From positions 1 through 64,000 of the forward strand of contig JACKLX010000016.1 of the NCBI GenBank assembly GCA_024235695.1: 64,000 bases of DNA, written 5' to 3'. Of this stretch, positions 1-9,120 are shown piece by piece. Under the pieces are notes generated by a model. It saw only the letters and a program-made list of their open reading frames with translations. It did not search any database and had not been told where the DNA came from. The position numbers and the translations under genes were made by a program. This DNA is from Accumulibacter sp. (GTDB lineage Bacteria > Pseudomonadota > Gammaproteobacteria > Burkholderiales > Rhodocyclaceae). Positions within the stretch are counted from its first letter, which is position 1. Each line of letters begins with the position of its first letter.

Positions 1-1
1 G

Positions 2-244
2 CCGCGCCTGGCGGTGATGGCGCCGGGGCAGACACTGCATTTCACCGCGCTCTCGGTCGCCGCCGCCGAGTTGGCAGCGCGTACGCGAGAGGCGGCTCTG
101 CGCGCGCTGATCGCCGGCATCGGGCCGCTGGCGGAGCCGGGAGCGCTCGACCTGAAAGCGATCTACGACGCCAATCTGGTCAGCGGCGTGGTCGATGCGC
201 AAGCCGTTGAGGGGGGCGCGGTCGGCGACCGCAACGAGGAGTGA
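2..244 (+). CDS. pxpC: 5-oxoprolinase subunit PxpC, C-terminal end (partial)
   Basis: Only the last 80 residues are in the window; the gene runs in from the left edge. The fragment resembles the C-terminal end of the biotin-dependent carboxylase / urea amidolyase-related family (PxpC, formerly KipA/YbgK): a beta-rich segment with a 'PGQTLHF' turn followed by an Ala/Leu-rich tail. PxpC works with PxpA and PxpB in ATP-dependent opening of 5-oxoproline to glutamate in the cytoplasm. The assignment leans on context, because pxpA begins three bases after this stop and its ribosome binding site (GAGGAG) overlaps the stop region. That is the usual pxpBCA operon order. The fragment alone would not be decisive. 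Confidence 0.7.
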   Translation, partial: PRLAVMAPGQTLHFTALSVAAAELAARTREAALRALIAGIGPLAEPGALDLKAIYDANLVSGVVDAQAVEGGAVGDRNEE

Positions 245-247
245 GCA

Positions 248-1021
248 ATGAGGACCGCAACGATCAATCTTAACGCCGATCTCGGTGAAAGCTTTGGCGC
301 CTGGCAAATGGGCAACGATGCCGAACTGCTGCGCATCGTCGGTACCGCCAACATCGCCTGCGGCTTCCACGCCGGCGATCCGCTGGTCATGCGTCGTACC
401 GTGCGGCAGGCGCTGGCGGCCGGCGTCAGCCTTGGCGCACATCCGTCTTTTCCCGACCTGCAGGGCTTCGGGCGGCGCGCGATGCAGCTCCCGGCAGCCG
501 AGCTGGAAGCGATGCTGATCTACCAGATCGGTGCGCTGAGCGGCATTGCCAAGGCCGAAGGCGGGCGGCTGACGCACGTCAAGCCGCATGGCGCGCTGAA
601 CAACATGGCCTGCGAGGATACCGTGCTGGCGACCAGCGTGGTGTCGGCGATCCGCAGTCACGATCCATCGATGATCCTGCTGGCGCCGGCGCTGTCGAAG
701 CTGGCGCTGGCCGGCGAGGCGGTCGGCCTGCGCGTTGCCGCGGAGATTTTCGCTGACCGGGCCTACGGCGAAACCGGCAACCTGCTGCCGCGCAGCCAAC
801 TCGGTGCGGTCCTGCATACGGCCGACGAGTGCGTCGCGCATGTCGTGCGGATGCTCGAAGCGGGAGGCATCCTTACGGTTGGCGGGCAGCTGATTCGCAC
901 CGAATTCCACAGCATCTGCGTGCACGGCGACGGCCCGCAGGCGGTCGCCGCGGCGACCGCCATTCGCGCCTCGCTGCTCGCTGCCGGCGTCAGCCTGCGG
1001 CCGTTGCCGGAAGTGCTCTAG
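248..1021 (+). CDS. pxpA: 5-oxoprolinase subunit PxpA (LamB/YcsF family)
   Basis: This 257-residue protein matches the LamB/YcsF family over its full expected length (about 250). It carries the N-terminal NLNADLGE motif, then NIACGFHAGDP, the HVKPHGALNN segment and a C-terminal ICVHGDGP, all typical of the family's polysaccharide-deacetylase-like barrel. PxpA supplies part of the 5-oxoproline-opening enzyme together with PxpB and PxpC; 5-oxoproline forms spontaneously from glutamine or glutamate and must be removed. ATG 248 is preceded by GAGGAG six bases upstream, and the gene follows the pxpC end by three bases, so they are co-transcribed and probably translationally coupled. Confidence 0.93.
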   Translation: MRTATINLNADLGESFGAWQMGNDAELLRIVGTANIACGFHAGDPLVMRRTVRQALAAGVSLGAHPSFPDLQGFGRRAMQLPAAELEAMLIYQIGALSGIAKAEGGRLTHVKPHGALNNMACEDTVLATSVVSAIRSHDPSMILLAPALSKLALAGEAVGLRVAAEIFADRAYGETGNLLPRSQLGAVLHTADECVAHVVRMLEAGGILTVGGQLIRTEFHSICVHGDGPQAVAAATAIRASLLAAGVSLRPLPEVL

Positions 1022-1056
1022 CCGTCGCCGGACCTGGCGTTTGGCCGGCGATCGTT

Positions 1057-1062
1057 TAGAAT
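1057..1062 (+). promoter_or_regulatory. possible -10 element upstream of zapE
   Basis: TAGAAT lies in the 170-base gap between pxpA and zapE and is the only AT-rich hexamer there. It matches the sigma-70 -10 consensus at five of six positions. No convincing -35 hexamer is present, and the start codon is about 130 bases further on. This is a weak prediction. Confidence 0.25.
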
Positions 1063-1191
1063 ATCGGCATCGCCGTAGGGAGCGGCGAGCGGCGCGAGGC
1101 GCGGCAGAACCGGCGATCACGACGGGCTGCCGGCCGCACCGTCCAACAAGTCAGGGGCGAGGAGCCGTCTCCGCGCACCGGAAAGACGCCG

Positions 1192-2304
1192 ATGCCTCAC
1201 CGAATCCTCAGAGTCCCCGAGCGCGGCATGCTCGACGCCTACGAGCAGGTGCTCGCGGCGCGCGGTTTCGCCGCCGACAGCGCCCAGCGTGCGGCCGCCG
1301 AACGCCTGCAGCGCCTGTACTACGAATTGTTGTCGTTCAAGGTTGGGCGTCGCAGTACGCTGCGGCGCCTCTTCTCGCCGCCCGAGGTGCCGCGCGGCGT
1401 CTATTTCTGGGGCGGCGTCGGGCGTGGCAAGAGCTTCCTGATGGATTGTTTCTTCGATGCGGTGCCCTATCGGCGCAAGCGACGGGTGCACTTTCACGCT
1501 TTCATGCACGGCGTCCATCGCCAGCTAAACCAACGCAAGGGCGAGAGCGATCCGCTGCTGCGCGTTGCCGAGCGCATCGCCAGCGAGGTCCGCCTGCTGT
1601 GTTTCGACGAGTTTCACGTTTCCGATATCGCCGATGCGATGATCCTTGGCCGTCTGCTCGAGGCGCTGTTCGAGAAAGGCGTGGTGTTCGTGATGACCTC
1701 CAATTACCCGCCCGACCGGCTCTACCCGAACGGCCTGCAGCGCGAGAGCTTCCTGCCGACGATCGCCTTGATCAAGGCGCGGCTGGACGTTCTCGAGATC
1801 GATTCCGGCGTCGACTATCGGCTGCGGACGCTCGAGCAGGTCGAGATTTTCCACTTTCCGGCGGATGCCGCGGCCGAACTCAAGATGGCCGATTACTTCA
1901 GTGCGATGGCCGGTGGCGAGGGCGCGGCCGCTGGCAGCATCGAGGTTCTCGGGCGGCAGATCGAGACCCGGCGTCGCGGTAACGGCGTCATCTGGTTCGA
2001 CTTCAAGTCCCTCTGCGGCGGGCCTCGTTCGCAGAACGACTATCTCGAGCTGGCACGCGGCTACCATACGGTGCTGCTGTCGGCGATTCCCCGGATGTCG
2101 GCGAGCATGGCTTCGGAAGCGAGACGTTTCACCTGGCTGGTCGATATTTTCTACGATCACAAGGTCAAGCTGATCGCTACCGCCGACTGCGGCCCCGACC
2201 AGCTCTACACCGAAGGCACCCAGGCCAGCGAGTTTTTCCGCACCGCCAGCCGTCTCACCGAAATGCGCTCGCGCGCCTACCTGGGGCTGCCGCATCTGTC
2301 GTGA
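1192..2304 (+). CDS. zapE: cell division protein ZapE (AFG1-like ATPase)
   Basis: The 370-residue product is an AFG1/ZapE P-loop ATPase. The Walker A motif GGVGRGKS is at residues 74-81 and the Walker B LLCFDEF at about 135-141. An 'MTSNYPPDRLY' segment follows, as in the family, and the C-terminal FTWLVDIFYDHKVKL block is also characteristic. ZapE associates with the Z-ring in proteobacteria and destabilises FtsZ bundles late in division; mitochondrial AFG1 acts in protein quality control. The chosen ATG has only a weak GGAAAG upstream. ATG 1228 is an alternative start that would remove 12 residues without touching the domain. The gene stands alone between pxpA and a convergent GGDEF gene. 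Confidence 0.9.
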   Translation: MPHRILRVPERGMLDAYEQVLAARGFAADSAQRAAAERLQRLYYELLSFKVGRRSTLRRLFSPPEVPRGVYFWGGVGRGKSFLMDCFFDAVPYRRKRRVHFHAFMHGVHRQLNQRKGESDPLLRVAERIASEVRLLCFDEFHVSDIADAMILGRLLEALFEKGVVFVMTSNYPPDRLYPNGLQRESFLPTIALIKARLDVLEIDSGVDYRLRTLEQVEIFHFPADAAAELKMADYFSAMAGGEGAAAGSIEVLGRQIETRRRGNGVIWFDFKSLCGGPRSQNDYLELARGYHTVLLSAIPRMSASMASEARRFTWLVDIFYDHKVKLIATADCGPDQLYTEGTQASEFFRTASRLTEMRSRAYLGLPHLS

Positions 2305-2328
2305 GCGCGCCGCTGCGGCGCCCTGCGA

Positions 2329-3240
2329 CTAGAAGAAGTCGAGATTCACGCACAGCCGGTTGCACCCCGATTCACGCGCTGCCGCAAGCAGCGAGCGGAC
2401 GCTGTCGATCAGCGCCGCGCTGTCGTCGCCGGTGAATTCGCTGACTCCGCCGCTGATCGTCAGCGGCCCCAGCGGGTCGCCGGCATGAGTCGTTTCGACC
2501 ATCTCGCGCAGGCGTTCGAGGCCGGTGAGCGCGTCATTGACGCGAACGTTGGGCAGAATCAGCAGGAATTGGTCGTCGTCGAATCGACCGACCATGTCGA
2601 ATTCCCGCAGACTCGTGCCGAGCAGCCGCGCCAGCTCGACCAGCACGTTTTCACCGGCCTGCGCGCCGCCTGCCGCGCAGAGCTCCTGGAAGCGGTCGAT
2701 GGCAATCAGCGCCAGCGCGAAAGGCGTGCCATAGCGACGAGCGCGGCGTCCCTCGTCGTCGAGCAACAGCGCGATATAGCGCTCGCTGAAGACCCCGGTC
2801 AGCGGGTCGTGCGTCGGTAGTTCCCGGGTCTCGCTGGCCAGCCAGTTGTGCCGGCTCAGGTCGGCCAGCGTCAGCAACACCCGCCGCAGGCTGCCGTCGG
2901 CGGCGAACACCGGGAAGGCGCTGGCGGAACACCAGATCGGTGGCGCTCCCTCGCCGCTGCGAATGCCGATCGGCTGCTGGAGAACGGCTTGTCGCGTCTG
3001 CCGCACCCGCACTTGCAGGCGATCATCGGCGGCCAGCGGATGGCCGTTTTCGTCTTCCCAGGTCGCCGCCCCGTCGCCCAGCAGAATCTCCGCCTGAGCG
3101 TTGCGCTGCAGCAAGGAATCATCAGCCGCAAAGACCAGCAAGCCGATACCCAGGCTATCGAGCAGCGCCGCATAACGTCCGATCTCGTCGTCGTCGGCAC
3201 GAAGGTCGACGAGCGGCAGGTGGTCCGGGTTATCGGTCAT
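2329..3240 (-). CDS. PAS-like plus degenerate GGDEF protein with intact I-site
   Basis: About 303 residues from ATG 3240; an upstream GTG at 3255 would add five. The N-terminal half (about 20-135) reads as a PAS-like sensor, and 'DPLTGVFSERY' opens a GGDEF domain. The active-site signature is DDDQF where GGDEF is expected (about residues 221-225). The first metal-binding Asp of the D-x-D-x-F-K motif is also Ala (AIDRFQ), so diguanylate cyclase activity is unlikely. The inhibitory RxxD site is kept as REFD, exactly five residues before the signature. Family knowledge suggests a c-di-GMP receptor or regulator rather than an enzyme; that is inference. No membrane segment is seen, so it is probably cytoplasmic. 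It lies convergent to zapE. Confidence 0.8.
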   Translation of the reverse strand: MTDNPDHLPLVDLRADDDEIGRYAALLDSLGIGLLVFAADDSLLQRNAQAEILLGDGAATWEDENGHPLAADDRLQVRVRQTRQAVLQQPIGIRSGEGAPPIWCSASAFPVFAADGSLRRVLLTLADLSRHNWLASETRELPTHDPLTGVFSERYIALLLDDEGRRARRYGTPFALALIAIDRFQELCAAGGAQAGENVLVELARLLGTSLREFDMVGRFDDDQFLLILPNVRVNDALTGLERLREMVETTHAGDPLGPLTISGGVSEFTGDDSAALIDSVRSLLAAARESGCNRLCVNLDFF

Positions 3241-3336
3241 CGATCGGCTGGGCACTCACGGGGACGATGTTCGCATCCTACCGCAGAATTCCGGCGGGTG
3301 GCCGCCGGCCCGCCCGCCGGTTACCGGGCCGGGGCC

Positions 3337-3355
3337 GCTGCCGTCATCCGGCAGC
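3337..3355 (-). terminator. terminator-like hairpin after metY
   Basis: GCTGCCG and CGGCAGC form a perfect 7-bp stem with a five-base loop, 12 bases past the metY stop. There is no T-tract on the minus strand, so it may slow RNA decay rather than terminate by itself. Confidence 0.35.
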
Positions 3356-3366
3356 GGGCACCGTCG

Positions 3367-4650
<1,284 letters not shown>

Positions 4651-4695
4651 TCGGTATCTCCCTGGGTGGTTTGCGCAGTGCTTTGACTGGCCAGC

Positions 4696-4724
4696 ATCTT
4701 AGCACTACAGAATGCCGCTGTCGG
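4696..4724 (-). promoter_or_regulatory. metY promoter
   Basis: On the minus strand, CCGACA (4724-4719; four of six to TTGACA) and TAAGAT (4701-4696; five of six to TATAAT) are separated by exactly 17 bases. A start near 4689 would give a leader of about 40 bases to ATG 4650. The -35 sits inside the inverted repeat 4716-4744. Confidence 0.5.
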
Positions 4725-4744
4725 CGCCGGAGATGCCGACAGCG
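4716..4744. promoter_or_regulatory. perfect 10-bp inverted repeat over the metY -35 (candidate operator)
   Basis: CGCTGTCGGC (4716-4725) and GCCGACAGCG (4735-4744) are perfect inverted copies around a nine-base spacer. A third, direct copy of the half-site, GCTGTCGGCG, is at 4767-4776, about 50 bases from the first. The overlap with the predicted -35 suggests a repressor site. A hairpin role is less likely because the dyad is upstream of the predicted transcript start. Confidence 0.5.
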
Positions 4745-5028
4745 ACCGCCTCGTCGCGCACCGTCTGCTGTCGGCGAATTTTACAGTCGCATCCTGGCCA
4801 GAACGGGAAGCGGCAATAAAGCAGACGCTTGGGTCGACGGTATGGATATTGCTTGAACCACGCCAGCCACCCGTTTCGTGCGTCGGAACAAGAACAGCGA
4901 TCGGGATGGCCGTTGGCCATCGGGCGGCGCGGATGTTGCTGCCGCTGCCAGTCAACAGCAAAGGAGGAGGACGGAGGAGAGCTTGGCGCTGCACAGGAAG
5001 CTGCATGCGGTTCCTGTCGCTGGCGCCG

Positions 5029-5064
5029 GGGTTGCCGGTGCTGCTTTCAGGGCACCGGCAACCC
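5029..5064. repeat. 13-bp perfect inverted repeat
   Basis: GGGTTGCCGGTGC and GCACCGGCAACCC pair perfectly around a ten-base loop. On the plus strand a T-rich stretch (GCCTTTCTT) follows, but no plus-strand gene ends here. On the minus strand it lies 110 bases past the araC-type stop without a T-tract. It could be a structured 3' end or a REP-like element. Confidence 0.6.
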
Positions 5065-5173
5065 GCCTTTCTTGCCACCCCGGGCGATCAGCAGGCAAGG
5101 ATCGACGCTGATCGTCCCGCTGCCGCTGATTGATCGCCAGCGGATCAGGATCGATCCCCGGCGCTGGTTGCGA

Positions 5174-6226
5174 TCACCGCGCGGCACGCCACTGCGTTGG
5201 ATTGGCCTGTGCCCAGTTCCTGAACGCCCGCGAAAAGGCGTTCGGATCGTCGTAGCCCAGGGCGGTGGCGATCGCCGACACGGCCAGATGGGTGTTCTTG
5301 AGAAGCTGCTTTGCCAGCTCGAAGCGCGTCTGCCTGATCAATTCTTGCAGGTTCGTTCCCTCGTCCTCCAGGCGCCGCCGAAGTGTCCGCTCGTGCACCG
5401 CGAAGGCGTTCGCAACGGCCGCGCCCGACGCCATGCCGCTCAAGACCATTTGTGGCAGAACACGTTCCACCTGCGCTGCGAAGCTCGCCTGACCCCTGGC
5501 TTCGGCGGCGTGGATCGCCTCGGTCAAGCGTTCGTGGATCGTCGCGTCGGCGCCTTCGATGGCTCTGTCGAGCCACGACGACGCGAAGACCAATCCCGAT
5601 ATTTCGGCGTCGAAGCTGACCGTCGAGTGGAATGCCTGGTGATAGGGCGCGATGTTGTCTGGTTGGCGGCGCGAGAACTGGACGCGCAGTGGCTTCCAGA
5701 CGGGCCCGCAGAGGTCGGCCAGGATGCGGTAGCCAATGCTGAGCGCAGCATCCTGAATCTGCGCGAGTCCGGGCAGACCGTGGTGGAATAGCGAATAGCC
5801 GAGAATCACGCACGAGGTGTCGGCAGCGAGCAGCAGCGGCGCGGCGCCGCGGTCGTGGATGTGGAAAAACCGCAGCAGGCCATGAATCGCCGCGCCGACC
5901 GTCGGCGAATGACGCAGCACGCCGCCGAGCGGGCCGAGGCCCGGCAGCTCGAAGCGTTCGCCGACCAGCAGTCCGAAGTGATCACAGCCGGTGAGCGCGG
6001 CGCAGTTCGCCAGGAGACCGCCGAGAGCCTCGATGGCGATACGATTGTCGGGATCATCGAACAGCGTCCGATCGACGCCGGCTTGCGCAAACGCATCGTT
6101 CGGACTGACGCCCAACTCGGCGAGGACAGCCGGGATCGCCAGCGTCGGGCCGACCCGAATCTCGCCTGGCCCGCTGGTCGACAGCGAAGCCCACGGCGGC
6201 GCCTCTGACCCGGGGTGGTTGTTCAT
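5174..6226 (-). CDS. AraC-family transcriptional regulator
   Basis: The 350-residue product has the layout of AraC regulators with an 'Arabinose_bd'-type N-terminal domain (about 35-225, including 'FGLLVGERFELPGLGPLGGVLRHS' split over the domain start) and a C-terminal AraC double helix-turn-helix (about 260-350). The HTH region contains 'VHERTLRRRLEDEGT' and 'ATALGYDDPNAFSRAFRNW', the typical second recognition helix. ATG 6226 was chosen because GGAG lies seven bases upstream; the upstream in-frame stretch is unlike coding sequence. The gene diverges from the sulfatase gene, and a perfect 8-bp dyad in the shared spacer is a candidate binding site. The likely role is control of the sulfatase-DUF1254 pair; the inducer is unknown. 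Confidence 0.88.
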   Translation of the reverse strand: MNNHPGSEAPPWASLSTSGPGEIRVGPTLAIPAVLAELGVSPNDAFAQAGVDRTLFDDPDNRIAIEALGGLLANCAALTGCDHFGLLVGERFELPGLGPLGGVLRHSPTVGAAIHGLLRFFHIHDRGAAPLLLAADTSCVILGYSLFHHGLPGLAQIQDAALSIGYRILADLCGPVWKPLRVQFSRRQPDNIAPYHQAFHSTVSFDAEISGLVFASSWLDRAIEGADATIHERLTEAIHAAEARGQASFAAQVERVLPQMVLSGMASGAAVANAFAVHERTLRRRLEDEGTNLQELIRQTRFELAKQLLKNTHLAVSAIATALGYDDPNAFSRAFRNWAQANPTQWRAAR

Positions 6227-6339
6227 TGGCGTGCTCCGATCCTCACTGTAACTACACTTTGGTGCACCGGTCTGGTGCGTTGCGGCCAGCGTTGGCGCGG
6301 CGACCAGTATGGGCAAAGAATGTCCGGAACTGCAAGACG

Positions 6340-6377
6340 CCATACGGCGCAAAGTTGTTATATTCGATCCCGTATGG
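6340..6377. promoter_or_regulatory. inverted repeat around the sulfatase promoter (candidate AraC-type operator)
   Basis: CCATACGG (6340-6347) and CCGTATGG (6370-6377) are perfect inverted copies separated by 22 bases. The spacer contains TATATT (6359-6364), a good -10 candidate for the sulfatase gene. The centre-to-centre distance is 30 bases, close to three DNA turns, so both half-sites could face the same side. There is no good -35, which fits an activator-dependent promoter. Confidence 0.45.
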
Positions 6378-6394
6378 CTACTCAGGAGAAAATG

Positions 6395-8974
6395 ATGTCC
6401 AGGATCCGTCGCTTGACCAAGGCTCTATGCCTGTTATTCGCAACCCTGCCGGTCACCGTTCCGGTGTCGGCGCAGCAGGTCACCGGAACGCTGGGATCGC
6501 CCAGCGCCACCACCACCATCAGCGGCAAGCAACTCCCGGCGCCACAGCCGAAATTTGGCGGTGTGATCAAGGACAACGCGGTGAACTCCACGCAATGGTG
6601 GGCACCGCGCATCGTGCCGCCGAAGGGTGCGCCGAACATTCTGTTTATCATGACTGACGACGCGGGTTTCGGCGTTCCCAGCACCTTCGGCGGTGTGATT
6701 CCGACGCCGACCATGGACCGTATCGCCAACGCCGGCCTGCGTTACAACCGCATGTTCTCGACTTCGCTGTGCTCGCCGACGCGTGCCGCGTCGCTCACCG
6801 GGCGCAACCACCACTCGGTCGGTTTCGGCGTCATCGCCGAACAGGCCACCGGCTACCCGGGCTACGACAGTGTCATCGGTGTGGACAATGCCACCATTGG
6901 CCGCATCCTGCGCGACAATGGTTACGCGACGGCGTGGTTCGGCAAGGACCACAACACACCGACCTACGAGGCCAGCCAGGCCGGGCCGTTCACCCAGTGG
7001 CCGACCGGCATGGGCTTCGACTACTTCTATGGCTTTGTCGGTGGCGACGCCAACCAGTGGGGACCGAACCTGTTCCGCAACACCACGCAGATCTATCCGT
7101 GGATTGGCCATGAGGGCACCCTGAAGATGGATCGATCGGATCCAAAAGCGAAGGTCTGGCCAGTCACCGGCAAGGAGCCAACCTGGAACCTGATCACCGC
7201 GATGGCCGACGACGCCATCGACTGGATGACGCGAATCCATCAGACCGATCCCGGCCAGCCGCTCTTCCTCTACTACGTGCCTGGCGCGAGCCATGCGCCG
7301 CACCACCCGAAGAAGGAGTGGGTCGACAAGATCCACGCGATGCACCTGTTCGACGGCGGCTACGAGAAGCTGCGCGAAACCATCTTTAAGAACCAACAGA
7401 AACTTGGCGTTATTCCCAAGGGCCTGGAGCTGACGCCCTGGCCCGACGATCTCATTACCCCCTGGGACAAACTCACGCCCGAGGCGAAGGAGCTCTTCAT
7501 TCGCCAGGTGGAGGTCTTCGCCGCCTACGTGGCCTACAACGATCACGAAATCGGCCGGGTGATCCAGGCCTTCGAGGATCTCGGTCGGCTCGACAACACC
7601 TTGGTCGTCTACCAGAACGGTGATAACGGCACCAGCGGCGAGGGCGGCCCGCTGGGTACCTTCAGCGAAGTCGCTTTCTTCAATGGCGTGGCGCCCCCGG
7701 TCGATGTACAGATGAAGTTCTACGACGCCTGGGGCACGGAGAATACCTACAACCACATGTCGGCCGGCTGGTCGTGGGCCTTCGACACGCCGTTCGACTG
7801 GTTCAAGCAGAACGCCTCGCGTCTCGGCGGCATCAACCAGAATATGGTGGTGATGTGGCCGAAGGTCATCAAGGACAAGGGTGCGCTGCGCGAGCAGTTC
7901 GTGCACGTGATCGACTTCGTGCCCACCTTCCTCGAGGTCACCGGCATCGCTGCCCCCGAAACGGTGGATGGCATCAAGCAAAAACCAATCGAGGGTACCA
8001 GCTTCGCCTACACCTTCGACGCGAAGAATGCCGCTGCGCCCTCAAGGCATGTGACGCAGTATTTCGAGATGATGGGCCAGTGGGCGATATACCACGACGG
8101 TTGGTTGATGAGTACCAAGGCCAATCGTGCGCCGTGGCAGGCATTCCTGCCGACCAATCCCGACCCGCTGAACAATCAGGTCTTCCAGCTCTACGATCTG
8201 AGCACCAGTTGGAACCAGTCGGTGGACATTGCCGCACAGCATCCGGACAAGGTCAAGGAGATGCGGGCGATGTTCCTTGAGGAAGCCAAGAAGTATCAGG
8301 TGCTTCCGCTTGATGCTTCGGTCGGAGCCCGAGTTGCGGCTGCGCGTCCGAGCCTCACCGCCGGCCGCACGGAGTATGTCTATACGCGGCCGATGACTGG
8401 TCTGCCGCAAGGCGATGCGCCCTACCTGCTGGATACCTCCTACACCATCACTGCCGACATCACCGTTCCGGAAAGCGGTGCCGAAGGGATGATTGTGACC
8501 TCCGGCGGACGCTTTGCGGGCTTCGGCATGTATCTGCTCAAGGGCAAGCCGGTGTTCCTGTGGAACCTGCTCGATCAGGAGCGCGTCAAGTGGGAGGGTC
8601 CGACAGCGCTCACGCCCGGTCAGCACACCATTGAGTTTGAATCCAGGTACGACGGGCTCGGCCTCGGCACGATGGCTTACAACAACTTCTCGGGCATCGG
8701 CAGGCCTGCGGACACCACCTTCAAGGTAGATGGCAAGGTGGTCGCGACCAAGAGGATGGAAAAGACGATTCCCATCATCCTGCAGTGGGATGAGAGCTTC
8801 GACATCGGCTCCGACACCATCACCGGCGTGAACGACGCGGACTACAAGCCGCCATTCCCACTGACCGCCAAGCTCAACAAGCTGACGATCAAGGTCGACC
8901 GTCCGAAGCTTTCGCCCGAGGACGTCAAGAAGTTCGAGGAAGCCCTGAAGAAAGTGGAAGCCGGCCGCGAGTGA
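6395..8974 (+). CDS. secreted arylsulfatase (type I, formylglycine-dependent)
   Basis: About 859 residues from ATG 6395, chosen because AGGAG is six bases upstream; ATG 6392 and 6374 are alternatives. A signal peptide of about 26 residues is followed by a type I sulfatase domain. The metal-binding 'FIMTDDAGFG' and the maturation motif C-S-P-T-R with Cys126 are both present. That Cys must be converted to formylglycine by a separate enzyme not encoded here. 'PHHPKKEWVDK' lies in the catalytic core. After about residue 620 comes a beta-rich extension seen in the large (about 780-residue) bacterial arylsulfatases. The protein probably acts in the periplasm on a sulfate ester; the substrate is unknown. 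It is followed by two strong hairpins and the DUF1254 gene. Confidence 0.9.
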   Translation: MSRIRRLTKALCLLFATLPVTVPVSAQQVTGTLGSPSATTTISGKQLPAPQPKFGGVIKDNAVNSTQWWAPRIVPPKGAPNILFIMTDDAGFGVPSTFGGVIPTPTMDRIANAGLRYNRMFSTSLCSPTRAASLTGRNHHSVGFGVIAEQATGYPGYDSVIGVDNATIGRILRDNGYATAWFGKDHNTPTYEASQAGPFTQWPTGMGFDYFYGFVGGDANQWGPNLFRNTTQIYPWIGHEGTLKMDRSDPKAKVWPVTGKEPTWNLITAMADDAIDWMTRIHQTDPGQPLFLYYVPGASHAPHHPKKEWVDKIHAMHLFDGGYEKLRETIFKNQQKLGVIPKGLELTPWPDDLITPWDKLTPEAKELFIRQVEVFAAYVAYNDHEIGRVIQAFEDLGRLDNTLVVYQNGDNGTSGEGGPLGTFSEVAFFNGVAPPVDVQMKFYDAWGTENTYNHMSAGWSWAFDTPFDWFKQNASRLGGINQNMVVMWPKVIKDKGALREQFVHVIDFVPTFLEVTGIAAPETVDGIKQKPIEGTSFAYTFDAKNAAAPSRHVTQYFEMMGQWAIYHDGWLMSTKANRAPWQAFLPTNPDPLNNQVFQLYDLSTSWNQSVDIAAQHPDKVKEMRAMFLEEAKKYQVLPLDASVGARVAAARPSLTAGRTEYVYTRPMTGLPQGDAPYLLDTSYTITADITVPESGAEGMIVTSGGRFAGFGMYLLKGKPVFLWNLLDQERVKWEGPTALTPGQHTIEFESRYDGLGLGTMAYNNFSGIGRPADTTFKVDGKVVATKRMEKTIPIILQWDESFDIGSDTITGVNDADYKPPFPLTAKLNKLTIKVDRPKLSPEDVKKFEEALKKVEAGRE

Positions 8975-8980
8975 GCCGTC

Positions 8981-9014
8981 GCAACCGCCGGCGCCGTGTG
9001 GCGTCGGCGGTTGC
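8981..9014 (+). terminator. 15-bp stem-loop just after the sulfatase stop
   Basis: Two 15-base arms (8981-8995 and 9000-9014) pair fully with a single G-U wobble and a GTGT loop, seven bases past the stop. No T-tract follows. It may terminate partly or protect the sulfatase message from 3' decay while letting transcription continue into the DUF1254 gene. Confidence 0.55.
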
Positions 9015-9044
9015 CACCATTCTCGATAGACCGACGGCCACCGT

Positions 9045-9085
9045 GCGGGGCAGCGAGCGGCAGGCAACGCCGGCTGCTGCCCCGC
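9045..9085 (+). terminator. second stem-loop between sulfatase and DUF1254 genes
   Basis: GCGGGGCAGC (9045-9054) and GCTGCCCCGC (9076-9085) form a perfect 10-bp stem with a 21-base loop. It ends 25 bases before the DUF1254 ribosome binding site. With the hairpin at 8981 it makes a doubly structured spacer. Confidence 0.45.
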
Positions 9086-9120
9086 GTCTCTCCAATCCCC
9101 ATTCCGCAATGGAGTCACCC

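Larger units (their letters stand above)
4651..5173. other. 523-base intergenic region between metY and the araC-type gene
   Basis: No gene is supported here. It holds the metY promoter and its dyad (4696-4744), a third copy of the dyad half-site (4767-4776), a 6-bp hairpin (CAGGAA/TTCCTG, about 4994-5016), and a strong 13-bp inverted repeat (5029-5064). I looked for a SAM-type riboswitch ahead of metY and saw none; the leader from the predicted start site is only about 40 bases. Confidence 0.6.

Noticed and set aside
2-244. pxpC as a truncated gene
   Set aside because: It is cut by the window edge, not by mutation; the same holds for mfd at the right edge.
4651-4720. SAM-type riboswitch in the metY leader
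   Set aside because: The predicted leader is only about 40 bases and shows no conserved SAM-II or SAM-I-like core; the dyad lies upstream of the predicted transcript start.
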